Positions 45,366-56,838 of a stretch of 64,000 nt of DNA are shown one piece after another. This DNA comes from Heterotrichella gracilis (lineage: Eukaryota > Sar > Xanthophyceae > Tribonematales > Xanthonemataceae), in NCBI GenBank assembly GCA_032358255.1, contig JAULBX010011212.1, positions 41,792 through 105,791 of the forward strand, written 5' to 3'. Below the pieces are notes generated by a model. It was not told where the DNA came from and did not search any database. It worked only from the letters and a program-made list of their open reading frames with translations. Within the stretch, counting starts at the first letter, position 1. The number at the start of each line of letters is the position of its first letter. A program made the position numbers and the translations under genes.

Positions 45366-48300
45366 TCACTCCTCCCCCAATGCATCTGCCCGGTCTTTCT
45401 GCAGTATGCTGTTGAGGCGCCCCTTGACCCCGCTGCCGCCTCGCTTGCGCCCACCCAGCATGCCCAGCAGTCCCCCCACTCCCCCTTCCTCCTCCTCCTC
45501 AGAATCCTCCCCTGCACACACCGCCACAGCACCGTGTCACGTTGTGCATATGGAGTTGGTTACAGGTGCACCTGAAGCAGACCCGCAAGGGGGCAAGAGC
45601 CGCGGGTGCCACAATGCAGAGTTTCAGGTGGCGCGGAATAATGCCATATACCGTTATGTAGTTAATTTGGTTCATTATCATGTTAGTACTACCAAATCAC
45701 ATTCATATATTATAAATGGGATTAAATACTTTGACGGGATATACATGGGCAATCCTGTACAGTGCGCAAGATTACAGAGCACCAGGCACATGCGTAGTTT
45801 GACAAACAGCAAAGGGACAAGCCAAGGCATAAGCAGAACCTGGCTAGGCTCGTAAAAATTACAACACATACAGCCACCCGCATCAACCATGCTCGTTGCG
45901 GTTTTGTAAATGTGAGGGTTAACTTTTGAATTTGTAACCCCTCCCCTCTTACCTGACAGGTCGCCTCCCTGGCTGCGCTGCTGGTGTCGCCACCTGGCGG
46001 CGCGTGGTGGCAGGTCAAGGGACTGCGCGGTGGCGGTGCCAGGTGGGGAGAACGGGGACTCACGCTGGGATGGGGGCTTTGCGGGCTGCAAGCGGGAGTG
46101 GCCGGTGTAAGGCAACAAGTCGCACAAGGGTGACATGCAAGCTAGTCATGGAACCTAAACACTAAACCGTTAACCTAGGACAGCAGTTTTCGTAGATGTC
46201 CACCAACCAACCAGCAGTTCCAAGACACACAATGCTCGCATGGTATAAGCCAATGCCTCGTGCTTCTTCTCCCCAAAGGATTGGTCACTTCTATGCAGCC
46301 AACTTGGCCATAAGAGAGCCAAGCGCCGCAATTCAGCAGGCCATTGCACCACTCACCGCCGCCGCTGCCCCCCCTCCCGCCAACGCTGACATGGCGCTGT
46401 GCCATGCAGACTGGTCATCCGGCGGCGCCTGGGTGGGTGGCAGCGCCACAGGCTTGCTGCTTGTGCTGCGATTGCACCCCCGCACAGCTCCCCCTGCACA
46501 CCACACCCCAAACCAACAGGCTCAGAGACACACACATGCATGCAACCTGTTGCACACACTTGTCAATGAAGCACGTTGTCCCTTGGCAAGGCACCCAGGC
46601 ATGCACAAGTGCCCCCAATGGCCATGCATGCCCCACTTGGCCCTCCCCGCCAGCGCACCTGCTGGGCTGGCACCAGCACCCTCCCGCACCCCCTCCCCGC
46701 CATGCACCATCAGCAGGGATGCCTCCACCGCCACCTCATCCCCACCACTCCCCACCGCCCCCCAGGGTTGTGAGCAGAGTGCCACGCTGCTGCTGAGGCC
46801 GCTGCACTCCATCAGGGCCGCTGCTGCTGCCTGGCAGGGTGGGAACAGTGGCGGTCAGGGTGCAGGGGGAGGGAGTACCATGAGGTCATTCTCACACAAA
46901 AGACATGATTGCACAGTGTAACCCCGGTACAAGCCCCAGCGGTGTGCAGTGCACACGTATGCCAATGCAGTACAGGGTATGCTGTGGTACACGATGCATA
47001 TGTGGCTGTGGGGCACATGCAATTTGTCGCCCCGCAATCCCCATCCCTGTTCCCACCTCCAGTGCACTGCGCGCCGCGTCCTGCCGCGCCCCCGCGCCTG
47101 CCGCCGCTCCCCCCACCATCACACCATCACCCGCCAGTGCTCGGCCGCCCGACCTGGGTACGCTTGCCTTGATGCAGCACAGCGCGGCGCGGCAGCGGGG
47201 CAGGGCGGAGTCCAGAAAGGGCGACTCGCATGCAGCAGCAACAGCGTCTGCGCAGCAACACATCACTATCGGCGACGCCCAGAAACAGCCGCCTTTCTAA
47301 GACGGCCCTTGGAGGTGTCAGCATGGGGCAGTGATGCAACATGCACAAGCGGTCCCCAAACTTTCGAAGTCGACGCGTGTGTGAGCACCAATTGGGCAAA
47401 AATACGTCAACTACATGCATGCTAACACAGATGGTGTAGGGTAGCATTCAAACCACGGCATGGGAGCACATGCCGCCACCACAGCCTCAGCAACCCTCCC
47501 CCCGCATTCACCTCTGAAACATTCCTTTCTTCCAAAACAGGTTCATTGTGTGTTTTTAAGCAATCACTTTTTCATGTTCTTTTAGTTATCGATTTATCTA
47601 TTTATGATTCCCTCGCACACCCTCCCCCACCCACCCACCTTGCGCCAGCTGCTCCAGTGCTGCGGTGAGGCCCATGGCCTGCGCTTGCGCTGCGGGCATT
47701 GCCGCCAGCCCCCTGCCCAGTGCGGCGGTGCCAGGGGTGGACAGCACGCGATCAAGAGGGGGGGGCAGGCTGCGCCCGGCGGCCACGCTGTGCCACGCCA
47801 TGGCCCCATCAGCCACCTCCAGCAGCTCGGAAGCCTGCGTGAGGCCACACCACACATGAGAGGTGTGTCAAGAGACACATACAGCATGGGCTGTGCAGGG
47901 GCGTGCACCAAGTACCACATGTGCGCCAATCCAGTGCACATCACTGTCGCCTGTACATGAATTCCTGGCACCTCGGGCGACCATCGGCATCATTAGACCG
48001 CTGGCATCGCCAAAACACCATGCCTTGGGCTCTTCCCCCACGTGCTAGCCCATTGCCTGCCACACCACCTTCCCCGTCCACCCCTTTCCATTTTTTCCTT
48101 GCCACTGCACCTTCCCCAATCCCCCCTTCCCCCCGCGCACCTGCACCGCGTTGGCCACGCACCGCACGGTGTGCTCCAGCGCGCGCTCCGCAATCTCGCT
48201 GGCCTGCGCCATGGTCATGGGCTCAGCCCCGTAGCTGCGCATCAGCACCTCCTGTTCAACCACAGCCACGAGGTTCGCAGGGCCAGTCAGCGCAGCAACC

Positions 48301-49368
48301 GCCGCGCGCGCCTGCGCCCCCCGCCTTGCGCCCTCAAATGCAAAGGGGGCGATGAGCGCCGCGCCGGTGGTGTGGCCCGCTCCCTTGAGTGCGGTGAGTA
48401 GGCGGGGGAGGAAGGGGGAGTCGGTGGAGAGGGCTGAGGCGGGCGCCATGATGAAGGTGATGGAGGGGGCTGCGGGGGGGGAAGGGGTGGGGGGTAGTAT
48501 CAATTGTAAGTAAAGGATACAAGGGCACAGCATAGATCAACGTTATTATATTGTAGTGCCCAGGTGGTGCATTCTACATCTGTCAGGCAAGTTGGTGCAC
48601 GGTTCAGCCAGTGAGTGCTTATGATCAGGCACCAGGAGCCGTCAAGAGCAGCTGGGTGTATGCAGCGGTGCGTGCACCCCATGCCCAGAGCAGACCCACA
48701 TGAGATTGTCCCAGCAACCCCGCAGGGCACAGGTGTGTGTACATCGTGCGTTTCGCAACAGCCGTGTTGTGCAGCGCGACAGTCCAGCAGGCATGCACCT
48801 TCATCCAAATTTGCCCATGACATGCCGTACCTCCCTGATCCACGCGCCCCGCCACATGCGCCGCTAGCTGCTCCGGAGCCAGCGCCCCCACCTCACAACC
48901 CCCGCCCTCGCCTCCTATGCTGCTGAGCCTCCCCACCTCCCCCTGCCCAGACCCCTCGAGCTCAACCCCCCACACCTGGCCAGGGAAGCCGCCCCCACCC
49001 TCCCCTACCAGTTTCCCCGCCGCGCTCACACCCCTTGGCCCCACACCCAGCACGGTGACACGTGGCATGCGCGGGGCTGGTGGCAAGGGATTACGTGGTG
49101 CCAGGGGGGCAATGATGGTTTCACTGACAGGGCAAGGGGAGGAAAATGAAGCCCCGTTGGTGCTGCCATTGCTGCTGTGCGCGCCGTTGAGGTGCGTGCC
49201 CGCGCCATTGGATGCGCCATTGCTCAATGAGCTGATGGCGGTGGTCGGGGCCAGGCGGTGGGTGTGGCGGTGGGTGGTGCGTGGAGCGGTGGGGGGCGGG
49301 GGTGGCGCGCGAGGGGTGTGGTGGTGGCGCGGCAGCTGCTCTGCACGCACTGACGCCTGCCTCACCAT
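45366..49368 (-). CDS. ARC3-like plastid division protein (degenerate FtsZ-like domain)
   Basis: In plants ARC3 controls placement of the plastid FtsZ ring. Proposed exons: 49368-48831, 48469-48141, 47834-47639, 47247-47057, 46830-46690 (end uncertain), 46428-46357, 46085-45953 and 45511-45366, giving about 581 residues. The first 60 residues are Arg/His/Pro/Ser-rich and fit a transit peptide. The region MPRVTVLGVGPRGVSAAGKL resembles a decayed FtsZ nucleotide-binding start. The best match to ARC3 is SITFIMAPAS, then GAALIAPFAFEGARRGAQAR, LVAVVEQEVLMRSYGAEPMT, ELLEVADGAM and ACESPFLDSALPRCRAALCC. The C-terminus is acidic, then basic (DSEEEEEGGVGG, RKRGGSGVKGR). The MORN repeats of land-plant ARC3 are not seen. 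The canonical GTP-binding Gly loop is absent. Confidence 0.7.
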
Positions 49369-49563
49369 GCAGCTCAGGGGCCTGCTGCTCCTCTGTATTG
49401 CCCACGCCTGCAGGCCGCGCCAGTGCAAGAAGCACGCCAATTGTGTGCTGCAAATGCTGTACTAGTCGATTCTGTACTGGACCTCTCGCCAAGGCCAGAA
49501 AGCGCTAAGGTGCAAGCTGCTGTATATATTCTTGCTGTACAGCTGTTTCTTGCCCCTGGGCGT

Positions 49564-50587
49564 TCACATGCGCGTGGTGTTTGGTCCCCCCATGAAGGTG
49601 TGGGGGTTTGGCACCTGCCCGCTCACGTCGGCACCAGAAAAGTCAAACCCAGGGTGCTGCACACACACACACAAATAGACTGTTCAGCACGTGCACCACA
49701 GCCACCACTAGCCATTACACACATAGCAGGCAGGGGGGTGTACAGGTTGCTGAGGGGTGGCCCCTGGTGCACAGGGTGTGGCTAGGGTTTGGCAAGGGTT
49801 TTGGGTTGTGCTGGTGCCCACCTCTGCTTGGAACCGCTCCAGCAGCAGCCTCTTTGTGTCCTCCTGCTGAGTCACCAGGTCAAGCTCGTGGCCCTTGAGG
49901 GCGGAGGGCCAGGGCTGGGCCTGGTAGCAGGGAGGAATGGGGTGAGTTGCAACATGGTATTGGGGGGAGTTGGGGAGGGTGGAAGAGAGGAGGGTTGAAC
50001 GGCTGTGTGCGCACCTGTTCCGCTTTGCACAGCTGGATGGTGAGCTGGTTACCGTCTGTGGGGGGAGGCACGGGGTGGTGGTCAGCCTGGGATGGCATTG
50101 CAGAGGGGGTTATGTCGTGCACCAGGTCGTATATGCATGCACACGCGGCACGAGTGTATGCGTCTGCACTGCCACCGATATCATCTCACCTATGGTCCAG
50201 AACGAGTCTGCCGCCTTCACTGGTCCTGCCAAATCGTGCTGCGGGAGTGGGAGTGAAGCACCCGTGAGTCACCTATACCCCCACAGTACCAACACCCACA
50301 GTGCAAGCGTAGGCGACCAGCAGTGCACTTGGGCAAGCAACGCTGGAATATATGCAAGCCATAGATCCTGCTCCTGCGATTCCTTTACTTACGTCTAGGT
50401 ACAGGTTTCCTCCCTTGACACCCACTTGCAGGTGGTGCGTGGTGATGGTAACAGCTATCTCACGAGCCTTGATGCCAACTGGGGTGTCGATGTACACGTT
50501 CACTTCAGACAGCGTCTGGTCCCACTCGTACACGGTCCTGCCTTGGTGCACAAACTTGTGGCGCTGCGAGGGTGCGAGCTTGTCCAT
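49564..50587 (-). CDS. NudC domain-containing protein (NUDCD2-like)
   Basis: Five exons (50587-50393, 50238-50190, 50055-50015, 49920-49822, 49656-49564) give 158 residues, close to the 157 or so of animal NUDCD2. It is a single p23/CS-fold domain: HKFVHQGRTVYEWDQTLSEV, NVYIDTPVGIKAREIAVTIT, LQVGVKGGNLYLD, GPVKAADSFWTIDGNQLTIQ, QPWPSALKGHELDL, then the family-specific tail TKRLLLERFQAEHPGFDFSG and PNPHTFMGG. These proteins act as HSP90-linked chaperones for WD40 proteins and the LIS1/dynein pathway in the cytosol. The start Met is the one directly before DKLAPSQRHKF. The stop lies only 195 bp upstream of the ARC3-like start codon, in the same orientation. Confidence 0.93.
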
Positions 50588-51738
50588 GCCTGGGGTAGTG
50601 CATAGGTCTAGTGCATGTGACCTTGCTGTGACCAAGGGGGGTAGCAGCTCAGTACGTTGCCTCGTGGTTTGATATACACTGCCCTGGCCAGATTGTGTCA
50701 ACTAGAACAGCTCTAGGATTGCATGGCTTGGGCGTTTTCAAAGGACAAAGGGGTATGAGAAAAAGAAGAGTGCACGAGGCGGAAATTATGCCTCATTTTT
50801 TAGCTCTTTTCTCCTGATGTGTCCCCTGATGCCATGTTGTTGGACTTCTTGTCCTTGTCAAGGGGGGCGCATGCACAATAACTTCAAAATACAACACCTG
50901 TATTCTGCCTGTATTACTGTCATATAATTCAGCAGCCATAAAATTTAATGTCTCACGGTGACATGGCTGCAGCCACAGGACAAGGAAGAATGTCTTACAA
51001 GATGAGGGAAGTTACTTTCCCACTACAGTTGTTCAGGCACAGTTCGATACATTCTACAGCATACTCACTAATTATTACAAGCGATAAGGTGCAATAATCA
51101 ATAGGAAAACAGCGCCCAAAATATTCACTACATTCAGTGTATAAGTTGCAGTACTGACATCAACCCCACATATTCCAGCCCCCGCCACCGACCCTGCCGT
51201 GGGCGCCCTTGCAAACCAATCGCTTGCAGCTACAGACCTTTCCCCAGTGTAGGTTCATATTGAAGTTCCCTGAGGCCCTATGGTAATGTCACCTGTTTCT
51301 GTGTGTGTCTTCTACAACAAAACATAACCCAGTGCTACCCGAAACAAGTCAACCAAACGTGTACTCCATTACTGCGCATATACCCAAAATCTTTTGCTGC
51401 GCCAGGCATACAGTATACGGTAATACTGTCCTGCATGAAGCAGGGCAGGGCTCACATGCCGTATACTGCCAGTTATGCAAGTTCTAACCCCACATACCAG
51501 TGCTAAATAATTGGTGCCACCCGCCACTGTCCGCACCTGTGCCAAACCCCTAACCATTCAAAAGTGGTGCACACAACTGTGTGCAAAAAACGCCCACCCC
51601 TCACTTCCCCCCCTCACGGCGTGACAAGCTTTAATTCAGGTTGGAGGCTCCAACAGGATCCTTGAATTGCCACTTGATCTAACAGGATGCCGCTCGATTG
51701 CCCTGCGCCGCCTGCTGCTGCCCCTCGCCATCGCATCA
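50588..51738. other. Spacer between NudC-domain and alpha-amylase genes
   Basis: 1.15 kb between two minus-strand genes. It should hold the NudC promoter and the amylase 3' flank. The stretch 50880-51520 is AT-rich with no coding bias. No RNA gene or strong repeat was seen. Confidence 0.5.
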
Positions 51739-54700
51739 TCACGACTGCTTTTCCCACACCGCAAAGTCCTTCCCGCTCACCACCCGCACCCAGCCCTGGG
51801 TCTTGTCTGGCTTGTAACTGCCCATGTCGTAGCGCGGGCCAAGCTTGACGGCAACCCTGAGCACAGGGGAGGATCACGTCACCACCCCGCACACCGGCCC
51901 CAGGAAAGGCGCATGCATATGGACATGCCATGGCGCATGCACATGCATCATGGCATATGGCGCAAGCGTGATGGGATTTCTGGCTCTAGTGCTGAACCAC
52001 ATGTGACTACCTAACAGTTGCAACTACAAGAAATCATTCCAATGCCTAAACCTAATATGCACATGCACCTGGCCATGCCGGTCACCACAGCCCCACCACT
52101 AATATAATATAAGTGCCCCCCTCGCATCCCCGCCACTCACTTGCCATCCACCACCGCAAAGTACATGTCGTCCTCAGCGCACTTGATCTCGAGTTTGCTG
52201 ATGGCGGTGATGCCTGCGCGCATCCGCAGCTCCGCCAGCGCCGCCAGCGTGTCCTTGTAGGGCTTCAGGTGGTCATTGAGCACGCAGGGCATGCCGGGGT
52301 GCGTGAAGATGTATGCGTAGCCCAGCGCGGTGTGCGAGGCAGGGAAGGGCCAATGCTGCTGGGTGCTGCCTGGAGTGGGCACACACAATGGGAGGTGTCA
52401 ACACGCCGCAGCTTTGGTGTAACAGCAGGAATGGGCATGTCAAATGGGCCCCTTCTTGACGCCATGCATCGTATCGTTAGCCGACCATACACAGACGCGT
52501 CCTGGCCGCCAGACTGGCCCACATATCCAACATGGGCAATGCCAAGTGCCAGATTTCCGCATCCAACCAGTCCCCGGCAAGCGCCCTGATGCCAAACCCC
52601 ACGTAGCCCCCATTCGATTCACCCATGGTTGCGCTACGCCCATCCCCAACATCACTGATCAAACCCCCACCACACAGCCCTATCTGCGCATGGTTATCCA
52701 CCAACGTGACCGCCTGCATACAAAACCCTACACCCTACATACAACCGGTGTCAAGGTTATCCTTGAGCGTAACTGCCTCAATCTTACACCCTACACCTTC
52801 AACCCTGAACCCCACCTGTGTCGTGGTTGTCCACAAACGTGACCGCCTTGCCCGGCCAGTAGCCAATCAGCCCCGGCGCCTTGCCCTGGCTATCCTTGAG
52901 TCGCCAGTACTGCGTGTTGGCCACCGCGTACTGCAGTATTCCCTTGGTGGGGAAGTCAAACAGCGTGCTCTCCTTGGCCTCGTCGAGCCAGTCGCACAGG
53001 ATCTGGCGCGCCTTGTCCTGGTTGGCGGCAAGCACGCTGCCCTCCCAGCTGCGGGTGGAGGCACAGTGAGGGGTCAGGCAAGGGGGTGGGCATGGGTGGT
53101 GGCATTGGCAAGTGTCAAATCATGTGCATGCCCTTGGCTGCTAACTTCAGGGATCGACCCGGGATCGCAAAATTCCCACAAGTCAAATCATCCTGTACCC
53201 AAAGGAACAAATCCCAGGAATTTCGTCTGGTATTGAAAGGCACTGAGTCAAAATCACAACGGATTGCCTAACAATGCAACAGGGAGGACTGCTGCACTGC
53301 AGGGGAAAAACATTACCAATATCAGTTATCTGCCAATATCAGTTATCTGCCAATATGAATATTATTTATATTTATGGTATGTGCCATGTGATATCAGTTA
53401 TACAGTACTATACCACATCTTCTTCTGTGGTGCACCTACAGCTACTTATGGTCTTCAACATTCTTTTTCAAGCATGACAGCACGCCAGTTGCGTGCGCTC
53501 GCACCCCCTTACCTCATGTCCACCCAGTACTCTCCCACGTTGAACACCGGCCCCACCGTCTCCTCGCAGTACTCGCGTGCGTATCGCGCCGCGTAGCCCT
53601 TGACAAAGTCAAAACGCCAGCCGCCAAAGCCCACACAGTCGCGCAGGAAATTGAGCCAGTCAATGAGGCAGGCGCGCAGGTGGGGGTTCATGTGGTCGAG
53701 GTCTGCAGGGAGAGGGCAAGCAGGCGTCAGCGGAGTGGAGCATAGCCAGACCCTCAACCCTAAACCCTAAGGCATCAGTGGAGAGGAGCATAGTTCCACC
53801 TCAGGAGGCAGGGCATTGCGAAGCATGGAGCAGCTTCATTTGACACAAAGCCTGGCTATCCCAGCATTGCTACCGCCCATTCCCCTGCTGCACAATATGC
53901 ACCCCTGGTGTGGTGTAGGGAATTACGCATGAGAGAAGAGGCAAGGGGTAGCTTTTGTGAGTCTGCACCACAGCCACATTCAAGAGACACAGCATTGCAG
54001 AGCTTGAACAACAACCATGTGCCCACAGCAAGGAGTTGCCACCTATTCCATGGTGTCGATTACCATGGCTGGTGCACCACATGCATGCATGGCTTGTTCA
54101 CCATCGTCCCATCGCGTGTGTGTGTGTACCCCCACCCTCCCATCCCACCTGGTGCAGGCCCATAGTCAGCGCCTGTGTCAGGGTTGCCCTGGCCGCCAAA
54201 ATCCGGGTCGTCCCCCGTGATGGCCCACACACCCCAGTCGATCTTGTTGCCCAGGTGGTCAACGTCGTCCCTGCACCGCGGCCATGGCCAATGTAAGTAA
54301 CCATGCGCACACCAGCACCCAGGCACAGCACGCCACACCATGGCAACTGTGCCACACAGCCATACTTACACTCAACATGCATGCAGTGTCCACAGCATGC
54401 CATCCTGCGCCAATGCTTGTGCCCAACAAACGTACCCACTGCCGCCTCAGCCTGGCTCATGCACATCCCTGTGGCGCAGGCACCACGGTGGTACCTGGCC
54501 TCCTGTAAACACTAAACCCTACACCTTATACCCATGGTTGGGCCTCACCTGAACTGGTTCCACCTGCCCTGCTCGTCCTGCTCATCCGCGCATCGGTGGT
54601 TGATCACGATGTCGGCCACAGGCACCAGGCCCGCGCTGCGCAGTGCTGCTGACAGCGAGTACAGCTCCTCGTGGGTGCCGTAGTGGGTGTTGAGGTTGTA

Positions 54701-56100
54701 CAGCTGGCCAGGCAGGTAGCCCTGCGCGCACAGCCAGGTGTAGGGTTTAGGGTTTAGGGAGGTAGCCCTGCAGGAACAGTTTTGACTCCAGAGTGGTGGT
54801 TGGGGCGTGCAGCAAGTTTCTTGATTCCATACCCTCTGCTTACAGCAGACACGTTGGATGACCAGGTTCACGCATTCACAAGGTCAAGGCAGGGTTTGTG
54901 CCACCCGCAGCAACGTGGGGTGTGGGTGCGTCAACCCGTAGGGCAGGGTGCAGTACCTGCTTGGAGACGGACTGGCTTGGGGGTGGCAGCCACACGTGGG
55001 TCACGCCGATCTCCTGCGCAAGCAGCAGGCAAGTTCAGGCACAGGCGTCCACCCACGGGACAGCAAACACACACACGCACACATACACAGGGAGGCGATT
55101 CGCCAGGAGCAGGCACTGGCGCTCTCTTATGAGGCAGCAAGACCACTTGGGGGAAGGTTCACCATGTCAGAGCACCACGCATGACTGGTACATAGAGCAA
55201 GCGGAATTGTCCCACTGGGTTTCCAGCCTGTCCGGGTGCAGGCTGGCAGCAGCGCCCTATCGCTGTCAGCAGCAGGCAGGCCTCACCTTGAGGTCTGGTA
55301 TGATGGTCTCCAGGTGCTTGTACCACCCCCCCTTCTCACAGCTGTCCCACCCAAAGGCTGCACACACACACAGGCGGGGAGGTTGAGAACACAAGGGAGG
55401 ACCTAACCTTTTGACACAAGTGACCACAGCACATACCCTAATGCAGGCTACCTAGGGTGTATCAGTAGCCTAGCTGTTGACGTACAGTGTGACAAAGTTC
55501 TCAAACGCATACATAGTAAGCGGCACCTTGCACGATATAAGCAACAATGTTGCCTAATCTGTGAGCAGTCCGTCTCGGAAGATGGCATCAGGCATGCACA
55601 TTCCGGGAGGGATGGGAAAGGAGGTTGGACCTACAATCACTGTGTGCAACCCTACAGCAACAACACTGGGTTGCCAAATTGAGCTGATGGACCGTTGCGC
55701 TAGCCTGTGCATGGTGGTGTGGGTTCCATCTCGTGGAACCCTAGATGACGATGCACTGCTCACTCAACACACCTTGAAAGAGCACCGTCTTCTCAAGGGG
55801 AATGCTTTGGGCCAGTTCCAGTCCGGACTTGACGCCATCCTTCGTGCAAGGGGCCTTTCCCCCAGAAGGCTTGTCTGTGGGGACCGGTGCAGTATCTGCT
55901 TCCTCAACCGCAGTGCAATGCATCGTGCGCCTCACGCAGTGCGTCGCTGGTCGGATGCCGAACGCGTGGCGGGTGCCGGCAGGCGATGTGTGGCGGAGGG
56001 TTGTGTGTCCACACTGGATCCTGTTTCCACCAGCGGCATGCGTGAGTGACGCCCGCATCGCGCTTGATGGCACCGCACACAGGCTGTGCTGAACAGGCAT
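51739..56100 (-). CDS. Alpha-amylase (GH13), probably plastid-targeted
   Basis: Endo-hydrolase of alpha-1,4 links in starch. Nine exons (56100-55773, 55357-55287, 55013-54957, 54721-54549, 54270-54149, 53702-53513, 53048-52816, 52369-52141, 51856-51739) sum to 1521 nt and 506 residues with all phases correct. The first 60-65 residues ([20 protein letters not shown] onward) are Ser/Thr/Arg/His-rich, as in transit peptides. GH13 regions: [31 protein letters not shown] with nucleophile Asp282; [15 protein letters not shown] with acid/base Glu308; [13 protein letters not shown] with Asp390. The [16 protein letters not shown] start and [10 protein letters not shown] end are typical of plant amylases. 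No separate starch-binding domain is present. At least four introns carry exon-edge duplications with telomere-like sequence. Confidence 0.95.
52688..52853. repeat. Exon-end segment present three times (one exonic, two intronic)
   Basis: The exon edge reading TGGTTGTCCACAAACGTGAC (about 52823) has two decayed copies in the adjacent intron: TGGTTATCCACCAACGTGAC at 52691 and AGGTTATCCTTGAGCGTAAC at 52754. Between copies lie CCCTACACCCTAC runs. The copy spacing is 63 and 70 bp. Confidence 0.85.
53722..53797. repeat. 25-bp duplication flanking a CCCTAAA run
   Basis: AGGCGTCAGCGGAGTGGAGC at 53722 and AGGCATCAGTGGAGAGGAGC at 53770 flank AACCCTAAACCCTAA. The site is in an amylase intron close to the exon acceptor at 53702. 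Confidence 0.8.
54491..54556. repeat. Decayed duplication of the exon edge flanking AAACCCTACACC
   Basis: TACCTGGCCTCCTGTAAAC (from about 54492) resembles the real donor edge GGTTGGGCCTCACCTGAAC (from about 54536). Between them is CACTAAACCCTACACCTTAT. The similarity is weaker than at the neighbouring sites. Confidence 0.5.
54714..54773. repeat. Duplicated exon edge flanking three telomere-like units
   Basis: AGGTAGCCCTGC occurs at 54714 (the real acceptor edge on the minus strand) and at 54760 in the intron. Between them lies TAGGGTTTAGGGTTTAGGG at 54741-54759. Confidence 0.9.
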
Positions 56101-56838
56101 GCCAGATGGTATTCAGGATATGGAAGCAGGGTTACATATCACAGGTAACGTAGGCCACTTATTTAGGGCGCATGCATAAGGTCCGCGGTGGTCTTTGGCT
56201 GATCAAGGTTGATGTGGCACAAAACTGTGGAAAGTGCTCCGAAAGTGCCAAGCAGTTTCCACCAAATAAGAGTATTATCATGATAATACCCCAGCCTGGG
56301 GTTACCCCTAGAGTTTATCTTATTTGAGCTAAATTCCTTGGATTTCTTTCAGGCAAAATATTTATGAAAGCCTTTGCTGCCATTGCTGTAAAATTGAAGC
56401 AGGTTTGCAATGGCTGCTGTTGGCACATATCTAGGAGCGGGCGTTCACCCAACGACACGACCCGCCAAAGCCACAAAAAGAGAAAAGACAAACTTAAAAA
56501 AAACGGCATCGTGCCACACACTCCACATCAACTGCTGCTGGCGGATTTTGGCCCGCCTTCGCTGTACGCCAGTCACCAGCAGCAGCACAGCTGAAACATT
56601 GGCAGCGCAGCGGCGGCTTCACCCCTGTGCGTTTGGTGACGCCTGTGGCCCCTGTCCAGGGTTGCCTACAGCCCGATGTGGTCTTGCAAAGCATCCGCCG
56701 CTGGAGGTCGCCTGTGCCACCTCAGTAGCTGCCTTTAGTGCTGCCAAAGGGGCCCACCCGCCCCACCATCCCTGCCGCTATACCCCATGTCTGCCCCTCC
56801 AAGCACCGCCAGCCAGGTCCCCTGCTGCAGCCCGGCTG
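56101..56838. other. Region upstream of the alpha-amylase gene
   Basis: It lies between the amylase start and the stop of the next minus-strand gene and probably contains the amylase promoter. A plus-strand open frame (56410-57291) runs through it but overlaps the real minus-strand exons and has no motif. An ATTATCATGATAAT palindrome sits near 56274. Confidence 0.45.

Noticed and set aside
46522-46689. Extension of ARC3-like exon 5 through GASPAGALAGRAKWG
   Set aside because: Ending the exon at its later GTGCGC donor leaves a phase that hits a stop in the next exon; the earlier GTGCGG donor keeps the frame. The choice remains uncertain.
53314-53410. AT-rich stretch with two CAATATCAGTTATCTGC repeats considered as an organelle fragment
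   Set aside because: No recognisable protein or RNA; it is a simple short tandem repeat in an amylase intron.
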